Of a stretch of DNA of 43,294 nucleotides, positions 25,757-33,262 are shown piece after piece; positions within the stretch are counted from its first letter, which is position 1, and each line of letters starts with the position of its first letter. The stretch spans positions 1 through 43,294 of the forward strand of contig JAMIQH010000175.1 of assembly GCA_035914695.1 (NCBI GenBank), given 5' to 3'. The translations under genes and the position numbers were made by a program. Under the pieces are notes generated by a model. It was given only the letters and a program-made list of their open reading frames with translations. It made no database searches and had not been told where the DNA came from. Source of the stretch: JAOSJT01 sp035914695. Its GTDB lineage: Bacteria > Bacteroidota > Ignavibacteria > SZUA-365.

Positions 25757-26827
25757 ATGTCCGACACACCCGAACGCATCCCCTGGATCGATGCCCTGCG
25801 CGGGCTTGCCATTATTCTCATGGTGCCGGCCAATCTCGCGCCCTATCTGGCGGAGCCGCACGCCATGTGGTTCCGCATTCTCGGATCCTTCGCCGCGCCC
25901 ACCTTCATCATGCTCAGCGCGGGCATGGTGGTGCTGACGGCGGAGCGGCACGATTTGTCCTACTACCTCAAGCGCGGCGGCTCGATCCTGCTCATCGCCA
26001 TGCTCATCGACGTGCTGATGTGGGGGATTTTCCCCTGGACGTCCTTCGATGTGCTGTACACCATTGGTCTCGCGTTGCCGCTGATGTACCTGCTGCGCAG
26101 GGTGGATGCGCGCGAGTTGCTGTACATTTCCATCATCATCGTGCTGGCCACGTACGTGTTGCAGCGGGTATTCGGCTATCACGCGGTGACGCTGGAGGTG
26201 TACTTTGCGGAGATGTTCGTTCCCACGCCCGGACGCCTGCTGCAGAGCTGGTTCATCGACGGGTGGTTCCCCCTGTTTCCGTGGATGGGCTACGCGATAC
26301 TCGGGGCGATGTTTTTCCGGTCGCTGTTCGCGGGCGACGGTGTGGCCAGCACGCGCTTTTTCCTGGCCAGCGCGGTGTTGACGGCGGTGGGTTTTCTGCT
26401 GCTCTTCCTGCCGCTCGACGAGAGTATTGTGCGCAACATCGCCAACGGCAGCATTCTCGAAACGCGCGGCGGCTACTCGGAGATTTTCTATCCACCCACG
26501 TTCGCCTATGTGTTCACGTCGCTGGGCATTGTCACGCTCTCGGCTTCGGTGCTGCGGCGGCACGGGGCTCCGTGGTACATGAATGCACTGGGCTTTTTCG
26601 GTCGCTATTCGATGCTGGTGTACATTCTGCATCAGGCGATGGGGACGTTCATTCTGGCACCGATGATCGAGGCACACGGCATGGAGGCGATGGATTCGGG
26701 GCTGTGGTTCACGATCGCGAATGTCGCCGTACTCACGGGCATCGCCGTGATCTGTCTCGGCATCGAGATGCTGAAACGGTGGCGACGTCCGCGGGGGGTG
26801 TTCCTGCAAGTCCTGATCGGGAGGTAG
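25757..26827 (+). CDS. Membrane acyltransferase, HGSNAT-like (DUF1624)
   Basis: 356-aa polytopic protein of the heparan-alpha-glucosaminide N-acetyltransferase-like family, which moves acetyl groups across the membrane onto sugars. The N-terminal RIPWIDALRGLAIILMVPAN is the family signature, followed by FAAPTFIMLSAGMVV; about ten helices are predicted. WFPLFPWMGYAILGAMFF and FGRYSMLVYILHQA near the C-terminus are also typical. I chose ATG 25757; an in-frame GTG at 25703 would overlap asnB and adds residues unlike the family. It lies 26 bases after asnB, so the two are probably co-transcribed. A surface-glycan acceptor is likely but unproven. The repeat array begins immediately after the stop. 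Confidence 0.8.
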   Translation: MSDTPERIPWIDALRGLAIILMVPANLAPYLAEPHAMWFRILGSFAAPTFIMLSAGMVVLTAERHDLSYYLKRGGSILLIAMLIDVLMWGIFPWTSFDVLYTIGLALPLMYLLRRVDARELLYISIIIVLATYVLQRVFGYHAVTLEVYFAEMFVPTPGRLLQSWFIDGWFPLFPWMGYAILGAMFFRSLFAGDGVASTRFFLASAVLTAVGFLLLFLPLDESIVRNIANGSILETRGGYSEIFYPPTFAYVFTSLGIVTLSASVLRRHGAPWYMNALGFFGRYSMLVYILHQAMGTFILAPMIEAHGMEAMDSGLWFTIANVAVLTGIAVICLGIEMLKRWRRPRGVFLQVLIGR

Positions 26828-26932
26828 GAAGGCGCGGGGGAATTCGCTCATGCGAAGGCGCGGGGGAATTCGCTCATGCGAAGGCGCGGGGGAATTCGCT
26901 CACGCGAAGGCGCGAGGGGAATTCGCTCACGC
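26828..26932. repeat. Four tandem 26/27-bp units (CGCGAA repeat family, copy 1 head)
   Basis: Units start at 26828, 26854, 26880 and 26906, each reading GAAGGCGCGGGGGAATTCGC followed by TCAYGC. TTCGC-TCAC-GCGAA inside the repeat can form a small hairpin. The array begins at the first base after the acyltransferase stop codon. Confidence 0.85.
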
Positions 26933-27047
26933 GAAGACGCGAAGACGCGAAGGAATGGTTAGGCGGGGGCGAGGTCCGTGCGGGTCGGCCGGGATAGTGG
27001 TCCGTGGCTCTTTTTTCCATTTCCCTCTTTCACCCGCAGCATGGTTT
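26933..27047. repeat. Conserved tail of repeat copy 1
   Basis: GAAGACGCGAAGACGCGAAG, then GGAATGGTTAGGCGGGGG, then GTGCGGGTCGGCCGGGATAG, a GTCCGTGGCTCTTTTTTCC run, ending near GCAGCATGG. The same order of blocks occurs in copy 2 (27079-27217); the first ~60 bases also match copies 3 and 4 near 38.9-39.3 kb. Confidence 0.8.
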
Positions 27048-27078
27048 CAAGCCACTCCCACGGAATGTGAGAAACGCA

Positions 27079-27217
27079 AGGACGCGGGGGAATTCGCTCA
27101 CGCGAAGGCGCGAAGACGCGAAGGAATGGTTAGGCGGGGGTGATGTCCGCGCGGGTCGGCCGGGATAGCGATCCGTGGCTCTTTTTTCCATTTTCCCCTA
27201 TCACTCGCAGCATGGAT
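27079..27217. repeat. Repeat family copy 2 (one head unit plus tail)
   Basis: One head unit with GGGGGAATTCGCTCACGCG, GAAGGCGCGAAGACGC, then the tail GAAGGAATGGTTAGGCGGGG and GCGCGGGTCGGCCGGGATAG, CGATCCGTGGCTCTTTTTTC. Closely matches copy 1 by eye; the 31 bases between the two copies are unrelated. Confidence 0.8.
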
Positions 27218-27348
27218 TCTGTTCACTCGCATGGAATGGATGTCACTACGGGGCGGCCTGGGTCCCGGTCCGGAATCTACTCTTTACTCTTTACTCTTCA
27301 CACTTTCCACTTCACCGCGCACTATTCACGACGAAGACGCACTTGCCG

Positions 27349-28437
27349 TCAGAAATAGAGCGCGTACCATATTGCATCGGGTGCGATGCGCACGGCGGGC
27401 ATGGGGAGGTGGAAGAGGTTGAGGGATTCGCGGAGGAAGCGCAGGAAGGGTGTGTCGCCGGGAAGGGCGCGTGCGTTGAAGTCCAGCGCGAGATACCATT
27501 CCTGCTCGCCCTGCCCCACGCCGTCGATGGAGTTGTACACGTTTTTTCCGAGCAGCGTCCGATTGGCGCCATAGCCCAGCGCGATGCCCAGCCAGCGCGG
27601 CCAGTAGTCGCGCAGGCCGGAGGGCAAGGCGTCGTGTACGTTGAATGCGAGCCAGTAGGTGAAGCCGTCGTAGTCGCGCAGGTAGTCGTGCTCCACCCAT
27701 CCGCTCTTCACCGCGGCGGAGGGATGGTAACTCATTTTCAGATCCACCAGCTGCAAGAAGGGATACACGCGCTGCACGTTGGGCCAGGCGGCACCCACGG
27801 CATTCGCGGCCATGTCCCACCAACTGAAGCCCCATTTCGCGTACAGACCATCCACCACTTCCATCTCGAATTGATAGAGCAGGGAGAGTCCGCTCGACCA
27901 GTACATCGACGGAGCTTCACGCATGCCCGTCCAACGGAAGAGATGGTACAACGCGTGCGTGTAGGTTTGTGAACCCCAGATGTGCCCGAGCTTGTCCACG
28001 TTCACATCGGCGTTGTACCAGTCGTTGAAGGTGTGAAACGGCGCGCGTTGGTTGTAGTCGTCGTTGTAGAACGTGGCGAAATAGTATCCCATGATGCCGA
28101 TGTTCCCCGCCGCCATGGTGCCGCCCACCAGCCAGAGACGCCCGGAATGCGGCCCCGACTCCACGGAATCGGGCAACATTATCCGCTGTAATGCCGCACT
28201 GTCGTCCGCAAGCGCGGAGGAACGCGTGCCTGCTTGCGCCGAGGGATAGCGGTTGCCGAGGGAGAGGTCGTGCGTGACCGCTACGGTGCTATCAATATGC
28301 TGTGCGCGTGTGGCGGCCGGCGGCAGCAACAGCACGACGAGCACGGCCGCGAGCACGCGTGGCGGGGCAAAACGCGGATTCCGCGATACGCGTTGGGCGT
28401 GATCGCGGAATCCTGCACACGAAACTCCTGTACGCAT
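27349..28437 (-). CDS. DUF2279 (YfiM-like) exported protein
   Basis: 362 aa, envelope protein of unknown function. The start is taken at ATG 28437; an in-frame TTG at 28449 is less likely. A hydrophobic stretch VLAAVLVVLLLPPAATRAQ near residue 28 looks like a signal peptide behind a long basic n-region. The DUF2279 core is recognisable: FHTFNDWYNADVNVDKLGHI followed by a helical region YTHALYHLFRWTG, SGLSLLYQFEMEVVDGLYAK, and GFSWWDMAANAVGAAWP. The C-terminal half is aromatic and strand-rich (WLGIALGYGANRTLLG, EWYLALDFNARALPG), suggesting membrane association. It lies 19 bases after the phosphoglucomutase gene, so it is likely in its operon. A repeat-filled convergent spacer follows. Confidence 0.75.
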   Translation of the reverse strand: MRTGVSCAGFRDHAQRVSRNPRFAPPRVLAAVLVVLLLPPAATRAQHIDSTVAVTHDLSLGNRYPSAQAGTRSSALADDSAALQRIMLPDSVESGPHSGRLWLVGGTMAAGNIGIMGYYFATFYNDDYNQRAPFHTFNDWYNADVNVDKLGHIWGSQTYTHALYHLFRWTGMREAPSMYWSSGLSLLYQFEMEVVDGLYAKWGFSWWDMAANAVGAAWPNVQRVYPFLQLVDLKMSYHPSAAVKSGWVEHDYLRDYDGFTYWLAFNVHDALPSGLRDYWPRWLGIALGYGANRTLLGKNVYNSIDGVGQGEQEWYLALDFNARALPGDTPFLRFLRESLNLFHLPMPAVRIAPDAIWYALYF

Positions 28438-28456
28438 GACGCGTGGCAACCCGCGG

Positions 28457-29860
28457 TCAGGCGCCGAGGCGCGGCGCGGCCTTGAGCAGGGCGTTGACCT
28501 TGCGCTCGGTGTCGGCCTCGGCGTAGAAGCGAAGAATCGGTTCCGTGCCCGAGGCGCGGATCAGCAGCCAGCCGCCGTCGATGCGGAACTTGTAGCCGTC
28601 GAGCGTTTCCACCGACTGCACAGCGTGGCCAGCAATGCTGGTGATGCCCTTGGCGCAGGCGGCGAGAATGGCCTGCTTGTTTTTCTCGGTGGTGCGGAAG
28701 TCGACGCGATCGTAGTACACGCGCCCATACTCCTCGTAGATTTCTTCCACGGCCTGACCGAGCGTCATCTTCCGCTTGGCGAGATATTCGCAGAGCAGCA
28801 GGTTGTTGTAAATGCCGTCGCGCTCGGGAATGTGCAGCGACGTACCCACACCGCCGCTCTCCTCGCCGCCAATGAGAATGTTGTCGGTCATCATCAGCTC
28901 GGTCACGTATTTGAAACCGACGGGGCGCTCGTGCAGCGTGAGTCCGTACTTCTCGCACATGCGCGGGATGATGTCGGTGACGCTCACGGTTTTCACCACC
29001 GCGCCGCGAAGTTTTTTCATCTCCACGAGATATTTCAGCAGAATGGGAATCAGCAACTGCGTGCTCACGTAGTTGCCGTGCTCGTCCACACAGCCGCAGC
29101 GATCGGCATCGCCGTCGGTGACCAGGCCGATGTCGTAGCCGCCGGAGGTGACGAGCGGAATGAACTCGGCGAGATTTTTCGCCAGGGGCTCGGGCGCCAC
29201 GCCTTTGAAACCGGGATTGTGCTCGTCGTGCATGGTCGTGACCGAGGGGAGCAAATGCCCCATCACGCCGTAGGCGGCGCCGTACATCACATCGTAGGCG
29301 ATGCGCATGCCCGAGGCCTCGATGGCGGCGAGATCGATTTTCTTCTTGATGTCGGCGATGTACAGCGTGTGCAGATTGACGGTTTTAATCAGGCCTTCCT
29401 TGCGCAGTTCGTCCATGGGACGGAGTTTCGGCTGCGTACCCTTCGCAACGATGTCGTGCACGAGGGCTTCGACTTTTTTCACATCGGCAACGAGCGCCGA
29501 GCCGCCGAATTCGGCCTTGATCTTGAAGCCGTTCCATTCTGGAGGATTGTGGCTGGCGGTGATCATCACACCGGCCGCGAGCTTTTTGCGCACAATGCCC
29601 AGCGACAACATCGGCGTGGAAATCACACCGTCGGCGAGCAGCACGCGGATGCCCTGGCTGGCGATGACCTGCGCGGCGGCCTCGGCAAAGTCCTGCGACC
29701 CGAAGCGCGCATCGCCGCCCACCAGCACGCCGTTTCCGATGAGGCGGTGTTTTTTGTAATACCGGGCGAAGGCCAGGGCGACCTTGCGGACGTTGTCGAA
29801 GGTGTAGTCGTCGGCGATGACGGCGCGCCAGCCATCGGTTCCGAACGTGATTGCAGCCAT
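28457..29860 (-). CDS. Phosphoglucomutase/phosphomannomutase family protein
   Basis: Cytoplasmic alpha-D-phosphohexomutase interconverting hexose 1- and 6-phosphates, 467 aa, full length. All four family motifs are in place: phosphoserine loop GVMITASHNPPEWNG with Ser103, metal loop TDGDADRCG with D249/D251/D253, sugar loop GGEESGG at 331-337, and phosphate loop RASGTEP at 435-441. ATG 29860 is chosen because family members begin with ITFGTDGWR; the frame continues upstream to 30028 without similarity. AGGTG lies before it. Substrate preference (glucose, mannose or glucosamine) cannot be fixed; the sugar loop GEESGG is common in glucose-type members. The product would feed surface-glycan or glycogen synthesis. 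It leads a two-gene unit with the DUF2279 gene. Confidence 0.92.
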   Translation of the reverse strand: MAAITFGTDGWRAVIADDYTFDNVRKVALAFARYYKKHRLIGNGVLVGGDARFGSQDFAEAAAQVIASQGIRVLLADGVISTPMLSLGIVRKKLAAGVMITASHNPPEWNGFKIKAEFGGSALVADVKKVEALVHDIVAKGTQPKLRPMDELRKEGLIKTVNLHTLYIADIKKKIDLAAIEASGMRIAYDVMYGAAYGVMGHLLPSVTTMHDEHNPGFKGVAPEPLAKNLAEFIPLVTSGGYDIGLVTDGDADRCGCVDEHGNYVSTQLLIPILLKYLVEMKKLRGAVVKTVSVTDIIPRMCEKYGLTLHERPVGFKYVTELMMTDNILIGGEESGGVGTSLHIPERDGIYNNLLLCEYLAKRKMTLGQAVEEIYEEYGRVYYDRVDFRTTEKNKQAILAACAKGITSIAGHAVQSVETLDGYKFRIDGGWLLIRASGTEPILRFYAEADTERKVNALLKAAPRLGA

Positions 29861-29893
29861 GAAAGCACCTGAACTGTTGATCGATACGATGGG

Positions 29894-29924
29894 GAAATCT
29901 ACGGAAAACACGCGGAGGGGAAAA
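29894..29924 (-). promoter_or_regulatory. Possible promoter of the phosphoglucomutase gene
   Basis: Minus strand TTTT at 29924-29921, 19 bases, TAGATTTC at 29901-29894. The -10 fits TAnnTTTG at seven of eight; the -33 lacks the G. Start near 29890, leader about 30 bases. Confidence 0.35.
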
Positions 29925-30098
29925 ATTTCCACGCTCGCCCGTGGAGAAACGACGGTGTGACAGCCGTCCGCTCTCGTTGCATGGCGGACATCGTGCGGGC
30001 GCAGGCGTGGCGGCGCCTGGAAACGCAACGCACGACTTCAGATGTCCAATGTCGTGCGTGGCTGCTGCGTGAGATGGAGCCGCTGTTCGGCGAGGCCG

Positions 30099-30674
30099 TT
30101 ACTGCTGCTGCTCCGACATGGCGCGGATTTCCGCGAAAATGTCCTGACAGGCGGGATCGTCCTTGAAGCGTTGCATCAGAGAGACCGCGGACTCCAAAAT
30201 GTACTTGCCGCGGCGGTCCACATCGGCATTTTTCATATAGGCATCGAGCACACGGTTGAACTGCGCCGAGCCGGCGTAATTCGGATCGATGCGTCCGGCG
30301 AATTCCTGATCGATTTTCTGCATTTTCAGGGCGAAAGCGTTCTGCAAATCGAGATAGCGGCGCAGGGAAATTGCCGCGGCCTTGCCGTCGCGCACCTTGT
30401 TCGCCTCATCGGCCCATTTCTCCAGATTCTCGTAGTACGGAATCTGCAATTGCACGGTGCGACGGAAAATTTCGCGTTCGACGGTGGGAAGTTGCTTGAA
30501 GCCGCGCAGGGTATCGAGATGGGACACGTCGACAACGGGTTCGCTGTTTCTCTCGACGGGGATGTTCACCTTCTGCCGGGCGTTGGGATCGGGAGCATCC
30601 TGTTTTTTCTCGCCGCAGGCGACGAGCAGTATCGTGACGAAGGCGGGAAGGCAGAGGGAGAGCAAGCGGCGCAT
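30099..30674 (-). CDS. Lipoprotein of unknown function
   Basis: 191 aa. The start at 30674 has AAAGGA upstream and gives a lipoprotein signal (MRRLLSLCLPAFVTILLVAC) with lipobox LVAC and lipidated Cys20; an in-frame extension to 30770 has no such signal. After a short linker rich in Asp, Pro and Asn, the mature domain is almost entirely helical and charged (FRRTVQLQIPYYENLEKWAD, RRYLDLQNAFALKMQKIDQE), with one Cys near the C-terminus (DDPACQDIF) and a QQQ end. No family recognised. Possible roles include an envelope-associated helical adaptor. It is separated from the upstream flotillin gene by a large hairpin, so it is probably its own unit. Confidence 0.75.
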   Translation of the reverse strand: MRRLLSLCLPAFVTILLVACGEKKQDAPDPNARQKVNIPVERNSEPVVDVSHLDTLRGFKQLPTVEREIFRRTVQLQIPYYENLEKWADEANKVRDGKAAAISLRRYLDLQNAFALKMQKIDQEFAGRIDPNYAGSAQFNRVLDAYMKNADVDRRGKYILESAVSLMQRFKDDPACQDIFAEIRAMSEQQQ

Positions 30675-30746
30675 GAGTGGTCCTTTATCCGAAAGCGTGG
30701 TTGCATTTTTCACAACACAAAAGATACGAAACTTTCCCCATGAAGT

Positions 30747-30799
30747 GAGGGCATGACCGGCACCCCGCACGTTGCGCGGAGAATGCCGGCCATGCCCTC
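30747..30799. terminator. Large inverted repeat after the flotillin gene
   Basis: A 16-base arm at 30747-30762 (GAGGGCATGACCGGCA) pairs with 30784-30799 with one mismatch around a 21-base loop. It begins 22 bases past the flotillin stop. No T-run follows on the minus strand, as with the hairpin at 3016. Confidence 0.45.
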
Positions 30800-30821
30800 G
30801 CAGTGTCCGGTTCGGAAGCGA

Positions 30822-32177
30822 TCAGCCCGCGCTTTCCTCCAGCTTGCGGGTGGCGTCGGTGAGTTTCTCCCGTTGCAAGCCGCTGAGGATGTTCACGCCC
30901 GTGGCGTTTTCAATGATCTCATTGAGCGAAATCACCGCATTGGGCAGTTGTCCCATCAAGCCAGCCACGCTTTTGCCATTGCCGCTGTCGATGACGCTGA
31001 TTTTGTCGATATGCATTTTGCCCACGGTATTGACCAGTTGCTGAATGATATCGGGCAGCATGTTGAGGACGAAAATCTTCTCGCCATCGCCGTCGGCCTG
31101 TTTGTAGGTGGCGATCATCTGATTGAGGATGTGGATGTTGGCGAGACCATTCTCGACGATGCTGGCCGCGGCGCCCTTGGCCTCGAGTTCCATGGCCTCC
31201 TTCTTGGCGCGGGCGGGCTCGATGACGTCGGCGGTGAGGCGCTTCTGTTGCAGAACGATGCGCTGCTCCTCCACTTCCTGTTCGAAGACCACACGGGCTT
31301 TTTCACCGGCCACGAGGGCTTCGTTTTCCTTGATCACGGCCTCGCGTTCGAGTTCGGCCTTCTTGATGCGCAGGGCGTTGTTTTCGGTTTCGATTTGCTG
31401 TTGCGCGCGGGCTTTGGTCACGAGAATGCTACGATCGGCCTCGATGCGCGCGCCTTCGATTTCCTGCTTGGCGCTGGCCTTGGCAATTTCGGCCATGCGC
31501 TCGGCATTGGCTTCGGACTGCTCGGCCTCGGATTTGCGCGAGGCCTCGGCGGTACGGGCCTGAGCCAGCACCTCGGCGGTTTTGCGGCGTCCGATGGAAT
31601 CGAGGTAGCCGGCTTCGTCGGACACGTTCTGAATTTTCAGCGTATCGAGTTGCAGGCCCAGGGCTTTGAGATCGCTGTCGGCTTCCTCGATGAGACTGGA
31701 GGCGAATTTGAGGCGATCCTCGTTCACTTCCTCCGGCGTGAGCGTGGCGAGCACACCGCGCAGGTTGCCTTCGAGCGTGTCCTTGGCGATTTCATGAATT
31801 TCCTCGCGGCGTTTGCCGAGGAAGCGCTCGACGGCATTGCCGAAGGTGGGTTCGCTGCTGTCGATCTTGATGTTGGCGATGGCTTCCACCTTGAGGGGAA
31901 TACCGCCTTTGGAGTAGGCGTTGAACACGCTCAGGTCGAGGGGAATGGTTTCGAGCGACATACGGGCCGCCTTTTCGATCAAGGGAACGCGCATGGCGCG
32001 GCCGCCGCGGATGATGCGATAGCCCACGACATTGCCGTCGGCCAGGCGGCGCTTGCGGCCGGACAGGATGATGACTTCGTTGGGATGGCAGATCAGCAGC
32101 AGGCGGCTGATGGCGACCATAATCACGATAATGGCGAACAGGCCGATGCCGAACAACGAAACGATGAATTCTTCCAT
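30822..32177 (-). CDS. Flotillin-like SPFH domain protein
   Basis: 451-aa membrane-scaffold protein of the flotillin (YqiK/FloT) type, which organises membrane microdomains. One N-terminal membrane helix (about 4-28) is followed by the SPFH/band 7 domain, residues about 30-190 (PNEVIILSGRKRRLADGNVV...NIKIDSSEPTFGNAVERFLG). Then comes a long coiled coil with Ala/Glu repeats, about 195-345 (EASRKSEAEQSEANAERMAE, AQQQIETENNALRIKKAELE), and the flotillin C-terminal oligomerisation region with DKISVIDSGNGKSVAGLMGQ. GGAGGT lies five bases upstream of the ATG. Its gene follows an NfeD-like gene with a 78-base gap, the conserved partnership for bacterial flotillins. Confidence 0.92.
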   Translation of the reverse strand: MEEFIVSLFGIGLFAIIVIMVAISRLLLICHPNEVIILSGRKRRLADGNVVGYRIIRGGRAMRVPLIEKAARMSLETIPLDLSVFNAYSKGGIPLKVEAIANIKIDSSEPTFGNAVERFLGKRREEIHEIAKDTLEGNLRGVLATLTPEEVNEDRLKFASSLIEEADSDLKALGLQLDTLKIQNVSDEAGYLDSIGRRKTAEVLAQARTAEASRKSEAEQSEANAERMAEIAKASAKQEIEGARIEADRSILVTKARAQQQIETENNALRIKKAELEREAVIKENEALVAGEKARVVFEQEVEEQRIVLQQKRLTADVIEPARAKKEAMELEAKGAAASIVENGLANIHILNQMIATYKQADGDGEKIFVLNMLPDIIQQLVNTVGKMHIDKISVIDSGNGKSVAGLMGQLPNAVISLNEIIENATGVNILSGLQREKLTDATRKLEESAG

Positions 32178-32255
32178 TTGACCTCCGGTGTATGATGCGA
32201 AGTTTGCTGCGTGTTGTGATGCAATCCCCTTTCCTCGGCGCCGCTTCGAGCGCTA

Positions 32256-32966
32256 TCACTCGTCGGCGAACGGCGCCTCGTCCACTTGGGCGACATTGTG
32301 CTCCACATCGAGGATGAGCACATGTTCGCCGAAGCGGAAGTCATCGCGCGCGCTGTCGGGATGCACCAGGGCGAGGAGTTCCATCCACTGCCCGTTCATG
32401 GACACGCGCACCTTGCCCTTGCGCTCCTTGGTGGGCGCGAGCGACACGGTGCCCACGTGACCGATGAGACTGCGCTCGTGCACGGCCTCGCCGCTTTCCG
32501 AGGATTTGAGGTAGCGCATGAATTTATGGCCTACGAACATGGCGAAGCCGCCCATGCCGATGGCCGAGACCAGCGTCAGCGCGGCCGGTGTGGCCATCCA
32601 TGTGAGAATGCTGCCGGTGAGCCCGAAAAACGTGGTGAGGTAGACGATGTTGCGAAAACTGAAAAACTGAAACGCCGCCGCCATCATGCCGCCGCTCGCA
32701 TGCGCCACATCGCCATGATGAACGTCGGCCGCGTGCGTGAGCGCATCGCCATGGTCCGCATCCGTATGCGCCTCGAGCGCGTGATCCATATCCGCATGCG
32801 CATCGAGAGCGTGATCCATATCGACGTGCGCATCGAGCGAATGGTCGAGGTCCGCGTGCGCGTCGAGACCGTGATCGATATCGGAATCGGCATCCCCGCC
32901 GGAAAAGAGCGAGATGGCGAGTAGGATTCCGCCGCTAATGAGGCATGCCAGGTACAGCGTAAGCAC
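32256..32966 (-). CDS. NfeD-like membrane protein with His/Asp repeats
   Basis: Flotillin partner of the NfeD/YqiJ type, about 236 aa. I prefer the GTG at 32966, with GGAGG five bases upstream; a GTG four codons earlier (32978) is possible. Helix 1 (LYLACLISGGILLAISLF) is followed by a loop with about five decapeptide repeats, DLDHSLDAHV, DMDHALDAHA, DMDHALEAHT and variants, encoded by 30-base repeats at about 32740-32890. Two helices (IVYLTTFFGLTGSILTW and SAIGMGGFAMFVGHKFM) precede a C-terminal OB fold (SLIGHVGTVSLAPTKERKG...GEHVLILDVEHNVAQVD). The dense His/Asp loop is not part of the NfeD family as I know it and would bind divalent metal. Confidence 0.85.
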   Translation of the reverse strand: MLTLYLACLISGGILLAISLFSGGDADSDIDHGLDAHADLDHSLDAHVDMDHALDAHADMDHALEAHTDADHGDALTHAADVHHGDVAHASGGMMAAAFQFFSFRNIVYLTTFFGLTGSILTWMATPAALTLVSAIGMGGFAMFVGHKFMRYLKSSESGEAVHERSLIGHVGTVSLAPTKERKGKVRVSMNGQWMELLALVHPDSARDDFRFGEHVLILDVEHNVAQVDEAPFADE

Positions 32967-32978
32967 GACGACCTCCAC

Positions 32979-33262
32979 GGGAAGACATTACAAGTTCATT
33001 ACAATTACTGATGGCGTGAAATCGTAAACACAATGTAGGTATTTTTTGCACTCCAGGGAATATGGAGGACAGGAATGTCATCCATTTTTCGCTGAAGGAC
33101 GGCCCCTGCGACCCGCGCCCGGAGTGATGCCGCCTGCAGGAGTGTTTTTTTTTATCGTGAAAAATTTTTTCAAGAATTCAAGATTTTTACTGCATTTTTC
33201 TAATAAACTACTTAAGTTAAAGTGAGTAGTCTCTTTAATAGCAACGGGTTAGGAGGTTGACT
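32979..33262. other. AT-rich divergent spacer
   Basis: Markedly more AT-rich than its surroundings. On the minus strand TACATTG (33037-33031) with TTC 23 bases upstream may drive the NfeD/flotillin unit. On the plus strand TTTA at 33186 and TACTTA at 33209 have promoter spacing for the giant protein gene. ACTACT at 33206-33211 and AGTAGT at 33224-33229 form a possible leader hairpin. Confidence 0.4.
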
